Shown: one piece after another, positions 50,101 through 57,697 of the stretch | Layout of the letters: each line of letters starts with the position of its first letter | Position numbering within the stretch: position 1 is the stretch's first letter | Source: Teredinibacter purpureus | GTDB taxonomy: Bacteria; Pseudomonadota; Gammaproteobacteria; Pseudomonadales; Cellvibrionaceae | Reading direction: 5' to 3' | NCBI RefSeq assembly: GCF_014217335.1 | Contig: NZ_CP060092.1 | Location: 2,311,501 to 2,375,500, forward strand | Length of the DNA stretch: 64,000 bases | Notes under the pieces: generated by a model | Told to the model about the DNA's origin: nothing | The model's database searches: none | Seen by the model: only the letters and a program-made list of their open reading frames with translations | Made by a program: the position numbers and the translations under genes

Positions 50101-53100
50101 GGCAGGAGGCAGAGGGTTTCTTGGTTTTGAGCAGGTGTCGGTATTTGATTCACGCTCTGCATTGCTTACCGTTACAGGTTATCGGCAGGATTGGCCTTTC
50201 ATTGGTAAAAAGCGCTTCGAGTCGGTGTTTACAGATACGGGAAGTAAATTAGTCGAGTCGGCTTTTATCTCATCCATTAGCGGATTTCAGAGCGACTGGG
50301 TGCAAACCTCGCAAATAAGTGGAAGCGCCAGTTTGGGGGCGCTGCTTGTCTACGAAAAACAGGTCGATCAAAGCAAATATGACCTTGCTGAAAACGGTAC
50401 CGTTCAAGGCGCTTTGCTTTTGCGTGAGCAAAATGAAGTTATTGATATTGATGTGTTTGGAAATATCATTGAAGAACAGAAAGCGCTATACGATAGCGCT
50501 AATACGTTATTTGAGCGAATTACCACTACCAATACCTACGGTGCTGACGATAAAGATAAATTTTGGGGTTTGTTACAAACCCAGTCGGTAGCGACGCACC
50601 GCCCATCAGCAGAAGTGCAAACACAAACCCGCGCAACCCAGTATAGCTATTACGACAGAGATGGAGAGTGTTTTAGTAGCAGCTTTGGTTATGCGGCAAA
50701 CAAACTCGAAGGCTTGCTGTGCAACCAAACAGTAGAACCGGATAGTGTCGAATTGGCCGTAACCACCACCTTTATATACGATGAAAATGGCAACCTTCAA
50801 TTCTCTTTGGCAAGTGACGTAAATCAATCAGATTATCGTTTATCACCCTTCACGCAATATGATCCGGCAGGGCGCTATGTAGAGGCTGTTTATGGCGTAT
50901 TCAGCCAGAGTGCGGGTGAATTATCAGGGGGTTCGGATTATTACCAGAGTCTTGCTGCAGAAATGGATCTGTCTGTGCAATGGCAAACCCAAGTGATAAG
51001 CCGTGACCGCTTCGGTACACCAACAGAAACGCAAACCCATTTGGGTAATGGAGCCGTTCTCACCAGTGTTGTAGGTACATCAAATTACGGCATTCCTGTT
51101 TTTACCGCTGATGATACGGGTAACGCTATTATCAATACCGCCTATGATGCTGGGGGTGATCCAGAAAGTCTATGTCCTGCTAGCGCTACCATTCTGCGTG
51201 CTCAAACAATGGCTGGTGGCAGCGAAACTCGTGTGTGTGAAGACATGCGAGGCCGTAACATCCGTACCTTAACAAAAAGTTTTAACGGTGGCTGGTCGGT
51301 TATCGATACCGAATATGACAGTTTGGACAGAATACGCCATCAATCAGAGCCTTATGCCCTTTCTCAGGGGGATGCTCTTTCTGAGGGGGGCGGAGTATGG
51401 ACAAGCACGGTCTACGACCTGCTTGGTCGTCCAACGCGTATCAACCACGCTTTCCATGTAGTCGACGATGAGGGCGAAAGCACGGGCGCTCGTGCATATT
51501 CGCGGTTTAGATATAGCGGGTTTATCACCGTTTCTGACAGCCCAGAGCGCAAACTCACAACAAAAACGGTCAATGTGAAAGGCGAATTAACCAGTGTTCA
51601 GGATCACGATGGCAACATCGTTCAATATGAGCACGATGTCTACGGTAATTTGACCCTGATGAATGATGCCGGAACAGGAGGGAACAGTACACATATTCAA
51701 TACGATGCGCTCGGGCGCAAAACCGGCATGACGGACCCAGATAAAGGTACCTGGGCCTATAGCTACACAGTCTTTGGTGAGTTGGAATGCCAAACGGACG
51801 CCAAAGGTCAAACGCAACGATACATATACGATGGAAGAGGCCGTGCAACGCAACGGATAGACAGCAATAACAACAGTGACTGTAGCGCTACCGGTAGTGG
51901 CACTACCAGCTATTGGGAATACGACCTTGCAGCGAACGGTTTGGGCAAACTGAGTGATGAATATATATCGGATTCAGGCTTCCAGCGCATCTATTCCTAC
52001 GATGCTTTGGGTCGTAATACTGTTACAGAAACGGTGATACAGGGTGTGGGCAGCGAAATCAGTCATTTCAGCAAAACAACCTACGACGAATACGGGCGAA
52101 TCTGGCAAAGCTTCGATGCCGGTCGAAAAGGAGAAGACTTTACTCATAATGGCGTAAAAACCTTGTACAACAGTTATGGGTATGTATCGGCCCTTGTGGA
52201 TGCCAGCGTGAGCGAAGCGGGCGAACCGGTTCGCCATTACTATGAAATTCAGGAAACCGACGCCCGTGGTAATGTAACGCAAGCCGTGTTAGGTGAAGGC
52301 GTGATAACCACCAACGCCACCTACAATGCGCGAACGGGCAGGGTGGAAAATATAACGGCCAGCAACCTCTATGGCACAGCCGTTGGCAATCCCATACAAA
52401 ACCTGAATGTGCGCTGGAGCACAGTGGGCAATGTGGTGTACCGGGAGGAAACCGGCTGGGGAGAACGCGTAGACAGGCCGCAAAACATTAAGGAGCAGTT
52501 CCAATACGATAACCTCAATCGCCTCCGGTACTACACACTAAGCGGCGATGCGAGCGGAACTCAGGAAGTTACCTACAATGCCATTGGCAACATCCTCAGC
52601 AAAACAGACGTTGCCGAGGGCGCGCAATACAGCTACGGAACAGGCAACACTAGCGCCGCCAACGATGCCGGCCCCCATGCTGTCACGGCGATAGGCAATG
52701 TTAGCTACCTGTACGACAACAACGGTAATCTGCTATATGAAAGGGAAAATAACGAAGTTAAACGTAGCTTTAGCTACACCCTTGCAGACCAGATAAGCCA
52801 AATCAGCACTTCTGCCGGAAGGGTGCAATTCAGCTATGGTCCGGACAGGCAGCGCTTTAAGCGGGTCGATACCACTGCGGGTAATAAAACCACCACCACC
52901 CTGTACCTGGGAGGTACAGAAAAAATCTATTACAGCGATGCGGTTGAGTGGAAGCGGACAATAGGTGGCATTGCACAAGTCACCCACACGCTGGATCTTA
53001 CCGAAACCTCCGAACAAGGCCAGCAGCTCCACTTCCTGCTGCGTGATCACCTCGGGTCTATCACCCATATTGTTGATCAGTTCGGGCTGCCGGTGCAGAG

Positions 53101-54232
53101 CATGGCCTTCGACCCCTGGGGTAAGCGCAGAAATGCAAGCGACTGGGCAGCGTTAGAAGAAGGGGGACTGAACAGTTTTGCCAAGGCCGCCAAGCCCATC
53201 ACCTCCCGCGGGTTTACTGGGCATGAAATGATTGATGGCGCCGACATTATTCACATGAACGGGCGCATCTACGACAGCCACCTGGCAAGGTTTGTTCAGG
53301 CCGACCCGATCATACAGGCGCCAGAAGTACTGGGCAGCTTGAACCGTTATTCGTATGTGTGGAACAATCCGCTAAACATGACCGACCCGAGTGGATATAT
53401 GGGGTGTCGTGTGCCACCGGATATGCAACGGGCGATGCCGATATATGACGTGTATAGCGAATCTTCAAGCGGGTATGATGTCACCCTGACTTATGACGAT
53501 GGTTCTCCACAAACCTTCTTTTTGTCTGATTCATTTGTTGATTCGGCTACTGGTGAAGTGGATCAGGGCTGGGCCGATGCGGTGGTTGATGCTTCTGGGG
53601 GGAGGTTTGGTAGAAACGTTACGGGGTATTTTAACGAACAGGGCGAGCCCTTATTGGCTTCGGATAATGGGCCAAGTGGAAATTTGGTAGAAGATCCGAC
53701 GCTGAAGTCGGCGTTGGAGGTTGTGGAGGGTGAGGTTGCACAAAAGGGAAAATTTGAACCAGTTGTTGATACAAGTATACCGTTTGCTACGGAAGAAGGC
53801 GCAATGAGGGCGTTAGATACTGTAGTTCAAAACGAATACAATAAAACAAACGGCCAATACGAATATATGGGATTTGTTGTTAAAAATAGTGATGGGCAAT
53901 ATTTTATGACTGATGTAGGGACAACTAATGATGCGTATGGGGTAACGTTTAATCCGACCAAAGTTTATCAAGCGGGTTATACCGTTGAGGTAATTCATCA
54001 TCACCACACGGCGACTGCAATATTTTCACCCGCTGACATAAGTGTTTCTGGTGATCCTATCTATCTTCGGGCTTTCCCCAATATGAGAGTAACTTTAAGG
54101 TATCAAAATGAACTTCGATTTTATCAATCCGGGGCGGGAATGAAAACTTTAAGCAGAACGCGGGCGCAGTCCTTGGGTGTTCAGCCGGGCTCGTCACGTG
54201 GTCAGTCTTGTGAAAAATATAAGTGTTATTAA
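44180..54232 (+). CDS. Giant SpvB/FG-GAP/RHS polymorphic toxin with a DUF4329-like C-terminal tip
   Basis: 3350 residues. Residues 1-15 (GVALFFASALVNAG) look like the end of a signal peptide. About 20-1010 hold alternating fibronectin-III-like and Ig-like modules (EYQYQV and YEYY...C repeats). About 1030-1290 is SpvB-like; 1370-1800 carries FG-GAP/VCBS motifs (DINGDGLQDL, DINNDGRMDI, DFNRDGRLDF, DINGDGISDI, DWDNDGDKDL). RHS repeats occupy about 2400-3000 and the RHS core ends YVWNNPLNMTDPSGY (about 3055-3070). A 120-residue linker precedes the variable tip (from about 3189) with VEVIHHHHTATAIFSPADI, which resembles DUF4329/JAB-like toxins. The RHS shell normally encloses and releases the tip. 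The TTG at 44180 is a poor start, see the entry at 44132. Confidence 0.85.
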   Translation: MGVALFFASALVNAGTFNLGGSANGGKVDYDGTYTITWSGYESPTSYEDVTVKLYRGSSSSGTFLRSGTSGSYTETNKSNGKYSYFLHVCRRSIYYQGAGCSSTSGSVVSAIEVAKTPSAPSTITLTGGTLDCDQSIGVSWSSASGGNRYSLEERKRKNSSSSWSSWSNVSSNIDKTSYGAPASDAGYDYQYRVAARYLTPNGNYSGYSSWVLSSVKTKLLCRSPQPPSVSTTISSDGDYSISFNGGTGANKLNEISGGVTKVVGTSRGLGSKEISLSKGNGIYEYYVTGCTKKGTCLDSTRVKVTAKMVVPKPTVDTLVSRFGSVGITYNGFSGTNTLYRNGAALVTASGTGAKFVQRSEDNGLSTYHLTACNVGGSCENSGSVSVKVVKIPGIPGAVQFFPLNSSMECDTNFELSWGAASVGSHYQVQERARAPSGMWSSWTTKATDINAGSYSPTNSLSYIPSSLPANREYQYQVKSRYILQGEHSDYSGWQISAVQLKPPCENPPKPIIGEKPSYDGVFDITFKGFGGTNELLYKKVSDGSTGVLATHSGSSNKAVSVRLSNGQYKIFVRACTQLGSCFNSEDVEQVVVKAPSMPSNLRISGVMPNCWDDVKLAWDGTMSDSVRYTIQLLVNSEYENVWATVAQVTNSNEKPLIDLDAGYSRISYTFRIGAQSIIGGYVSDMSAYALYSGFIGPPKCPTNLAAPSSDDPVSKDGIYSIDFTGFETSELFERKVGGVWVSVKTGGGTGVYVVPGAKGSGIYEYYARGCYSEGVNTEGGCLSSDIYKVSVVRTPEVPGSISFSDADPECDTEFDLNWGASNGANRYTIKERSKSVGASSSKSVGASSWSPNWQVIAEDVVETQFDLQGIGAGRDYQYQVLARYKIEEAWSDNSAASISAIIRKPECFISAPTLSANRSLGEKYTVAYESFKGASALFERRVDTQSWNEVASSSGKGLHQWEANHSSGAYEYYSRACTVSETCIDSKVSSRVFIIASSEDGHVEVPVSPVLASPALVSDVEKNATDQTLKFKGEASVSPSGSFTYSISLNVAQGTAAYSPSVSLNYDSAAGNGLVGQGWSLRAAGAISRCRQTLSFERNAQSIDWSDSDRFCLNGERLVLVSGDTYGAVGAEYKTAVDSLNKVYSLGGTRGHPDRFRVENRGGSIYLYGGEGLHNSELVTQDELAGSNASQVLTWKLSETKNKAGNSIVYQYGNQDVTGHRLSSIYYAYGSADPAFSVQSYNAHVEFEYSDRPDKLYRYVGGYQFNELKRLSGIFVYANAGSSEADIYRYYKINYEESVELSNVKSHVDSIEECISSTNCIAPIEFERVEAPTLNLTTALSSIDLGGWEALVCNCNESADMVPDYVKAFADINGDGLQDLIWYKAGNGLKYAVQSDAGVFVEENFENGQAISPYSLGMGSSWVPLKVKLEPMDINNDGRMDIAVFVSDHVNSMSVGEWSLFLSVYTNDKWQLKKMTDFVMPSNSGRLQFADLNTDGLIDAVKGPGDGAMEFYYLERDPAKSVTSNLPYRFSEQKVPANNSAVLSGTDEELDFRGYVGGDPVIREVDWLASGDFNRDGRLDFVGFAHFKENLGPTSVYADCKFRDYLFVANITGDFNSPELSVSSVLWQNGPYSFERVGLSGYYDCESVTSSNRMTGGVVSTSDINGDGISDIVFTDTITAYYGSTGFRNVYVSLGTDRQGEFLPAVNVLTENDFVPGTFETDDLAQSDTFNLQVVDWDNDGDKDLIWQVKSSGKVYLKRWDEEGYESGYSVLFADDTRKVINQFIDINGDGQVDRLRTDSTTGSEYFYEGEDQTVSDLVYKVMLGDGEEVSVQYEKMNRSDSYIGFGETVITTASQEVIGFGSGPLCSEVPPGASECREEIRTGRVLYSTNRSFSADEMYAELGDPFANLRSEETSLEQTTAHSRIPVWEMSGALPLVVNLSRSVPKALVGPGAISAQNKEQQEYTYSGARIQAGGRGFLGFEQVSVFDSRSALLTVTGYRQDWPFIGKKRFESVFTDTGSKLVESAFISSISGFQSDWVQTSQISGSASLGALLVYEKQVDQSKYDLAENGTVQGALLLREQNEVIDIDVFGNIIEEQKALYDSANTLFERITTTNTYGADDKDKFWGLLQTQSVATHRPSAEVQTQTRATQYSYYDRDGECFSSSFGYAANKLEGLLCNQTVEPDSVELAVTTTFIYDENGNLQFSLASDVNQSDYRLSPFTQYDPAGRYVEAVYGVFSQSAGELSGGSDYYQSLAAEMDLSVQWQTQVISRDRFGTPTETQTHLGNGAVLTSVVGTSNYGIPVFTADDTGNAIINTAYDAGGDPESLCPASATILRAQTMAGGSETRVCEDMRGRNIRTLTKSFNGGWSVIDTEYDSLDRIRHQSEPYALSQGDALSEGGGVWTSTVYDLLGRPTRINHAFHVVDDEGESTGARAYSRFRYSGFITVSDSPERKLTTKTVNVKGELTSVQDHDGNIVQYEHDVYGNLTLMNDAGTGGNSTHIQYDALGRKTGMTDPDKGTWAYSYTVFGELECQTDAKGQTQRYIYDGRGRATQRIDSNNNSDCSATGSGTTSYWEYDLAANGLGKLSDEYISDSGFQRIYSYDALGRNTVTETVIQGVGSEISHFSKTTYDEYGRIWQSFDAGRKGEDFTHNGVKTLYNSYGYVSALVDASVSEAGEPVRHYYEIQETDARGNVTQAVLGEGVITTNATYNARTGRVENITASNLYGTAVGNPIQNLNVRWSTVGNVVYREETGWGERVDRPQNIKEQFQYDNLNRLRYYTLSGDASGTQEVTYNAIGNILSKTDVAEGAQYSYGTGNTSAANDAGPHAVTAIGNVSYLYDNNGNLLYERENNEVKRSFSYTLADQISQISTSAGRVQFSYGPDRQRFKRVDTTAGNKTTTTLYLGGTEKIYYSDAVEWKRTIGGIAQVTHTLDLTETSEQGQQLHFLLRDHLGSITHIVDQFGLPVQSMAFDPWGKRRNASDWAALEEGGLNSFAKAAKPITSRGFTGHEMIDGADIIHMNGRIYDSHLARFVQADPIIQAPEVLGSLNRYSYVWNNPLNMTDPSGYMGCRVPPDMQRAMPIYDVYSESSSGYDVTLTYDDGSPQTFFLSDSFVDSATGEVDQGWADAVVDASGGRFGRNVTGYFNEQGEPLLASDNGPSGNLVEDPTLKSALEVVEGEVAQKGKFEPVVDTSIPFATEEGAMRALDTVVQNEYNKTNGQYEYMGFVVKNSDGQYFMTDVGTTNDAYGVTFNPTKVYQAGYTVEVIHHHHTATAIFSPADISVSGDPIYLRAFPNMRVTLRYQNELRFYQSGAGMKTLSRTRAQSLGVQPGSSRGQSCEKYKCY
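46679..46726 (+). repeat. In-frame 24-base tandem duplication within the giant RHS gene
   Basis: Two copies of a 24-base unit ending in AAATCAGTAGGTGCGTCATCG, differing at one base, encode KSVGASSS and KSVGASSW in a fibronectin-III-like module. It adds eight residues to a loop and looks like a recent slippage or unequal-exchange event. Confidence 0.85.
53124..53748 (+). repeat. RHS core 3' segment, first copy of a long direct repeat
   Basis: This stretch is repeated at 57073-57697 with, by eye, one synonymous change (GAT/GAC in EVDQGW) and one difference at the last shared codons (Q/H). It spans the end of the RHS core, DPSGY and the 120-residue linker. The sequences diverge completely after the KG codons, where the two toxin tips begin. 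Confidence 0.9.
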
Positions 54233-54292
54233 AAAGCCTGTACATGGACTTGCCCAATTGAGCAATTGGTGTAATTTTATTGTGGATAATTT

Positions 54293-54547
54293 ATGAAAAT
54301 TTTCGTGATCTATTTTTTTACTGTTTTTATTTTGTATTCTTCTCCATCGTTTTCATTGCCTGACGCGTGTGCGAAATACGTAAACGATTTTGTCCAAACA
54401 ATGGAGAAAGACAGTGTTCGTTTAGAAACAACAAAGGACCGAAAAGAGTGGATTTATAAGGAATTGCAGCGAATAAAGCAACTACGTGAAAAATTACCGG
54501 ATTGTGATGTAAAGCATAAGTTGGAATTACCAGATAGCCACACCTGA
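54293..54547 (+). CDS. Small signal-peptide protein: immunity candidate, or N-terminal half of a TGA-interrupted gene
   Basis: 84 codons: a signal peptide (IFVIYFFTVFILYSSPSFS) and a short charged, probably helical region (RKEWIYKELQRIKQLREK) with two Cys. It starts 60 bases after the giant RHS stop. One reading is that it is the immunity protein for the DUF4329-like tip, in the usual place. The other is that it is the N-terminal half of the next gene: the TGA at 54545-54547 is in the same frame as the DUF2778 sequence, and the frame is otherwise open from 54293 to 55012. The second seems slightly more likely because the region after the stop (LCAQKTQEQLENGYARV) continues the same helical character. 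Confidence 0.5.
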   Translation: MKIFVIYFFTVFILYSSPSFSLPDACAKYVNDFVQTMEKDSVRLETTKDRKEWIYKELQRIKQLREKLPDCDVKHKLELPDSHT

Positions 54548-55012
54548 GACAACAATAATAGTAAAGGACAACTTTGTGCACAAAAGACGCAGGAGCAGCT
54601 AGAAAATGGCTATGCACGGGTTTTAGCTACAACCGAGAATATTGAAGATGGGTTGGTGTGGAATACTGAATTTGGGCGTTGGGAGCACTATAGGGATGGA
54701 GAGCTTTTTCAGTCAGGTAAGGGGTATTCTGGGGGCGGAAACGGGGAAAATGCTTTTGCGTATAACAACCCGAGAGCAGATGTTTTAAAAGATATCGGGC
54801 CCGCTCCTGCCGGTACATACATTGCTGAAAGGCGCACTTCCGACGGTTGGATTCGCTTATGGCCTGCACCCGATAACCAGATGTATGGGCGAGATGATAT
54901 TTTTATACATGGAGATGCTGGTTTCTTCGGTGATGCTTCACGGGGATGTTTGATTATTCAGCAAAGTCAGAGGAAGTATATACGTACTGGAACCATGGTG
55001 TGGATAAAATGA
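54548..55012 (+). CDS. DUF2778-like (Tlde1-type L,D-transpeptidase fold) toxin domain, start unclear
   Basis: The frame is open from 54548; the first plausible start is TTG 54653, without a ribosome-binding site. The domain reads WNTEFGRWEHYRDGELFQSG, GKGYSGGG, IGPAPAGTYI and ends with a catalytic-type IHGDAGFFGDASRGCLI, matching the His...Ser-x-Gly-Cys signature of DUF2778. Family members such as Tlde1 act in the periplasm on peptidoglycan tetrapeptides and are type VI effectors or RHS tips. Here it is either a displaced RHS tip or the C-terminal half of a secreted protein interrupted by a TGA. Its stop overlaps the next gene (ATGA), as expected for a toxin-immunity pair. Confidence 0.65.
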   Translation, partial: DNNNSKGQLCAQKTQEQLENGYARVLATTENIEDGLVWNTEFGRWEHYRDGELFQSGKGYSGGGNGENAFAYNNPRADVLKDIGPAPAGTYIAERRTSDGWIRLWPAPDNQMYGRDDIFIHGDAGFFGDASRGCLIIQQSQRKYIRTGTMVWIK

Positions 55013-55689
55013 TTTTGAAATGTAAGGGTTTTGTAAAATTACTTGCGCTTTCAATTAGTTTAGTTGTTTGTTTTCCGGGTTTTGGCGACGAGCAAGACTT
55101 AAACTATCTGGGTGTGATATTGAATAAAGAATTACGGCTTTTCCCTAAGAATATTGGTGGTGTTGATGTTTCGGATTTTCTAATAGATGGAATGACCGGG
55201 AAGTTATGTCTTGTAGATGAAGGGAAGGTCGTCGTTTTTTTGATTGACGGTAACCCCGAAAAGAAAACTTATTCTGTTAGAGGAGTAAAAAACCTTCCAA
55301 AAACTGACAATGTCGTTGATTGTTTTGTTAGTGCTGAGGAGTTGCATAGCATCGAAGGCATTTCTTTTGGGGAAAGGGTCAACTCTGTTGTTAGCAGGTT
55401 TATGGGAGCTGGTTTCGTTCTATCAAAGAAATCTGATGAGAGAACTATTTACCTGTATAAAACAATAGCAGGCCAAGCAAGCTGCCATTATTTTAACGAT
55501 CCGTTTGAGGGCGAATATTCGGTGTATGGTGAACCGAAAAGCCTAGTATCTTATGTGCTTAAAAGTGACTCGGAGAGTAAAGTTGTAGCGGTGGAGATGT
55601 ACGCATCTCGCGATATAGAGCCCATGTCAGGAACATGCCCAGAAAAGAATGACGAAAAGAATATAAAAGGGACATCCACAAATTATTAA
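55009..55689 (+). CDS. Signal-peptide protein, candidate immunity protein to the DUF2778-like toxin
   Basis: 226 residues from ATG 55009, which overlaps the toxin stop by four bases (ATGA). A Sec signal peptide (LLALSISLVVCFPGFG) sends it to the periplasm, where a peptidoglycan-acting DUF2778 toxin would have to be neutralised. The mature part is a mix of beta and helix with four Cys (LCLVDE, VDCFV, SCHYF, GTCPE). No known immunity family is recognised. The coupling and location are the evidence. A terminator follows. Confidence 0.6.
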   Translation: MILKCKGFVKLLALSISLVVCFPGFGDEQDLNYLGVILNKELRLFPKNIGGVDVSDFLIDGMTGKLCLVDEGKVVVFLIDGNPEKKTYSVRGVKNLPKTDNVVDCFVSAEELHSIEGISFGERVNSVVSRFMGAGFVLSKKSDERTIYLYKTIAGQASCHYFNDPFEGEYSVYGEPKSLVSYVLKSDSESKVVAVEMYASRDIEPMSGTCPEKNDEKNIKGTSTNY

Positions 55690-55736
55690 GCCTTGACTAT
55701 TTTTCTCAAAGCCCAGCCCGAAAGCTGGGCTTTTTG
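55669..55736. terminator. Terminator with shared cassette-end sequence (first copy)
   Basis: GCCCAGC-CCGAAA-GCTGGGC followed by TTTTT at 55711-55735. The preceding GGGACATCCACAAATTA (55669-55685) and CTTGAC recur exactly upstream of the second cassette's terminator at 58669, suggesting a common 3' end for these toxin-immunity modules. Confidence 0.75.
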
Positions 55737-55739
55737 GTT

Positions 55740-55814
55740 TTAGCGAGCAAGGCTCTTAACCATTTGTTTGGTTTGGTGCTTCACCAACATTCCTTCGATC
55801 ATTTCCCCGCCCAA
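55740..55814 (-). pseudogene. 3' fragment of an unidentified minus-strand gene cut off by the RAYT element
   Basis: Read on the minus strand, the last 24 codons before a TAA give LGGEMIEGMLVKHQTKQMVK plus SLAR, protein-like and ending against the bidirectional terminator. The frame is cut at 55815 exactly where the RAYT element starts. The equivalent place in the second module holds a helix-turn-helix gene. No family is identified. Confidence 0.3.
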
Positions 55815-57069
55815 CAAATAATCGGACAGCCACGTTAAGTGAAAAACAATCAGTTTAGTTGTGGTTTTTATTAAACCCATCACGCCATAGGCGCTATTTC
55901 ATTACTGTTTGTTTTTGGCGTGAAATATTTGATTTTTCTGAATTTCAGACGAGTCTAGCCGCTCTCTAGGTTCGAGAAAGGTAGGGTTTATTGCCGGATG
56001 GGGTGTTAGTGGAAAATGGCTTCGCAATTCGCGAAGGCCGGTCTTCTTTTCAATCCTAGAACTTTGGCAGCGAGCATGAGTTTTGCTTTGCAGCCGACTA
56101 AGCTTTTGAATGTGGATTCGAATTGGGTGGTGAGTGTGAGCCATTCGCGGCTGGTTATATTCAATCGCTCTAGAATGGGTGGCAAGTTGTTGTCGATAAA
56201 ACCACGTTTGTTTTCTCGAATCGCTCTGCCTGTTATGTCCACGAGCTGAATGTAATCCTTCAGGTGAAAGGGTAAGCCTTGGGGCATGGGTTCTCTTGGG
56301 TTGCCTACAAATTTAGCCAGTTTTAAAGGTTGAGTGTTAGCCGCTTTAAGGGCCTCAATACGCCGTTTTATAGAGGTATGTTCCGAGCTTTCTGGGGTTG
56401 TCGCCATTTTGGCTCGAACAGGATTTAAATCGACATAAGCCATGCAAGCGGCGAGTGCTTTTTCATCCAGTAACGCCTGTGATTTAAACCGGCTTTCCCA
56501 AAAACGACCTGTGCAGTGGTCTTCTGCATTTGCCCTGCGGGCAATGGGTTCGTTTAAAGCCCACATGAAACGACTTATGCTGGCGAGTTCCAAGCGCCAT
56601 TGGTCCAGCTTTTCTTTCACGGCCTGCCGCTGGGCGTCATCTAACGGCCCACCTTTTACAAACGCTTGCGTTAAGGGGGTACCTTTGTAAAGGGTGTGCC
56701 AGCGTTTGGCTACCTCTAAATCGCTTAACGTGTGAGCCTCTGCGGCATTAATATGCAATACCAGATGGTGGTGATTACTCATTACGGCGTAAGCACAGAT
56801 GTCAATGCAAAACACTTCCCCCAGGAATACAATACGGTCTTCAACCCACTGTCGGCGGTGTTCGTAGTCGTTACCGGTTAACGCATCTAGGCCGCAAAGA
56901 AACGCGCGGCGCACACAGCGAGATGTGCAGTGATAGTAGGGTGTGGCATCTAGTGAGATTTGTTGCTTCCTTGGGCGGGGCATGGCTCATTCCTTGAGTT
57001 AACTTTTGCTGTTTTAATATACAGCGTTGTTTTTCTTGGATCAAGCGGTGGTGTGGGTGTCCGAGAAAC
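55815..57069 (-). mobile_element. RAYT (REP-associated tyrosine transposase) element, copy 1
   Basis: 1255 bases repeated at 59201-60479 with roughly 1% differences plus one 24-base insertion. Near the ends lie 12-base inverted repeats, TCGGACAGCCAC (55822-55833) and GTGGGTGTCCGA (57053-57064), with 11 of 12 paired. A second inverted repeat TCACGCCA/TGGCGTGA (55880-55887, 55916-55923) lies inside the left end. It encodes one Y1 transposase. The right end sits three bases before the displaced RHS core copy. Confidence 0.75.
56006..56983 (-). CDS. REP-associated tyrosine (Y1/HUH) transposase, copy 1
   Basis: 325 residues. N-terminal Y1_Tnp domain with ATPYYHCTSRCVRRAFLCG, the HUH motif in YAVMSNHHHLVLHI, and family segments DHCTGRFWESRFKSQ and AYVDLNPVRAKMA. 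RAYT enzymes are single-strand DNA transposases related to IS200/IS605 that mobilise REP palindromes; most are single-copy and immobile in a genome, so two nearly identical copies here are notable. The C-terminal part (DYIQLVDITGRAI, LKRRPAFANCEAIFH) is the extension found in gammaproteobacterial members. Confidence 0.9.
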   Translation of the reverse strand: MPRPRKQQISLDATPYYHCTSRCVRRAFLCGLDALTGNDYEHRRQWVEDRIVFLGEVFCIDICAYAVMSNHHHLVLHINAAEAHTLSDLEVAKRWHTLYKGTPLTQAFVKGGPLDDAQRQAVKEKLDQWRLELASISRFMWALNEPIARRANAEDHCTGRFWESRFKSQALLDEKALAACMAYVDLNPVRAKMATTPESSEHTSIKRRIEALKAANTQPLKLAKFVGNPREPMPQGLPFHLKDYIQLVDITGRAIRENKRGFIDNNLPPILERLNITSREWLTLTTQFESTFKSLVGCKAKLMLAAKVLGLKRRPAFANCEAIFH

Positions 57070-57072
57070 TTT

Positions 57073-57697
57073 AGCGCAGAAATGCAAGCGACTGGGCAGC
57101 GTTAGAAGAAGGGGGACTGAACAGTTTTGCCAAGGCCGCCAAGCCCATCACCTCCCGCGGGTTTACTGGGCATGAAATGATTGATGGCGCCGACATTATT
57201 CACATGAACGGGCGCATCTACGACAGCCACCTGGCAAGGTTTGTTCAGGCCGACCCGATCATACAGGCGCCAGAAGTACTGGGCAGCTTGAACCGTTATT
57301 CGTATGTGTGGAACAATCCGCTAAACATGACCGACCCGAGTGGATATATGGGGTGTCGTGTGCCACCGGATATGCAACGGGCGATGCCGATATATGACGT
57401 GTATAGCGAATCTTCAAGCGGGTATGATGTCACCCTGACTTATGACGATGGTTCTCCACAAACCTTCTTTTTGTCTGATTCATTTGTTGATTCGGCTACT
57501 GGTGAAGTGGACCAGGGCTGGGCCGATGCGGTGGTTGATGCTTCTGGGGGGAGGTTTGGTAGAAACGTTACGGGGTATTTTAACGAACAGGGCGAGCCCT
57601 TATTGGCTTCGGATAATGGGCCAAGTGGAAATTTGGTAGAAGATCCGACGCTGAAGTCGGCGTTGGAGGTTGTGGAGGGTGAGGTTGCACATAAGGG
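57073..57697 (+). repeat. Displaced RHS core 3' segment, second copy
   Basis: Nearly identical to 53124-53748. In-frame codons upstream of the first ATG (57177) run back to a TAG at 57072-57074, so the copy begins abruptly at the RAYT edge. It supplies homology by which recombination could swap the following toxin tip onto the intact gene. Confidence 0.9.

Noticed and set aside
44155..54232. Idea that the two RHS genes are one gene split by IS66 and IS5
   Set aside because: The second gene has its own complete SpvB domain, N-terminal modules and upstream start region, so they are paralogues side by side.
44168..54547. Idea that TGA is recoded (readthrough or selenocysteine) at 44168 and 54545
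   Set aside because: Ordinary genes in the window use TGA as a stop, including overlapping ATGA junctions, and no SECIS-like structure is apparent.
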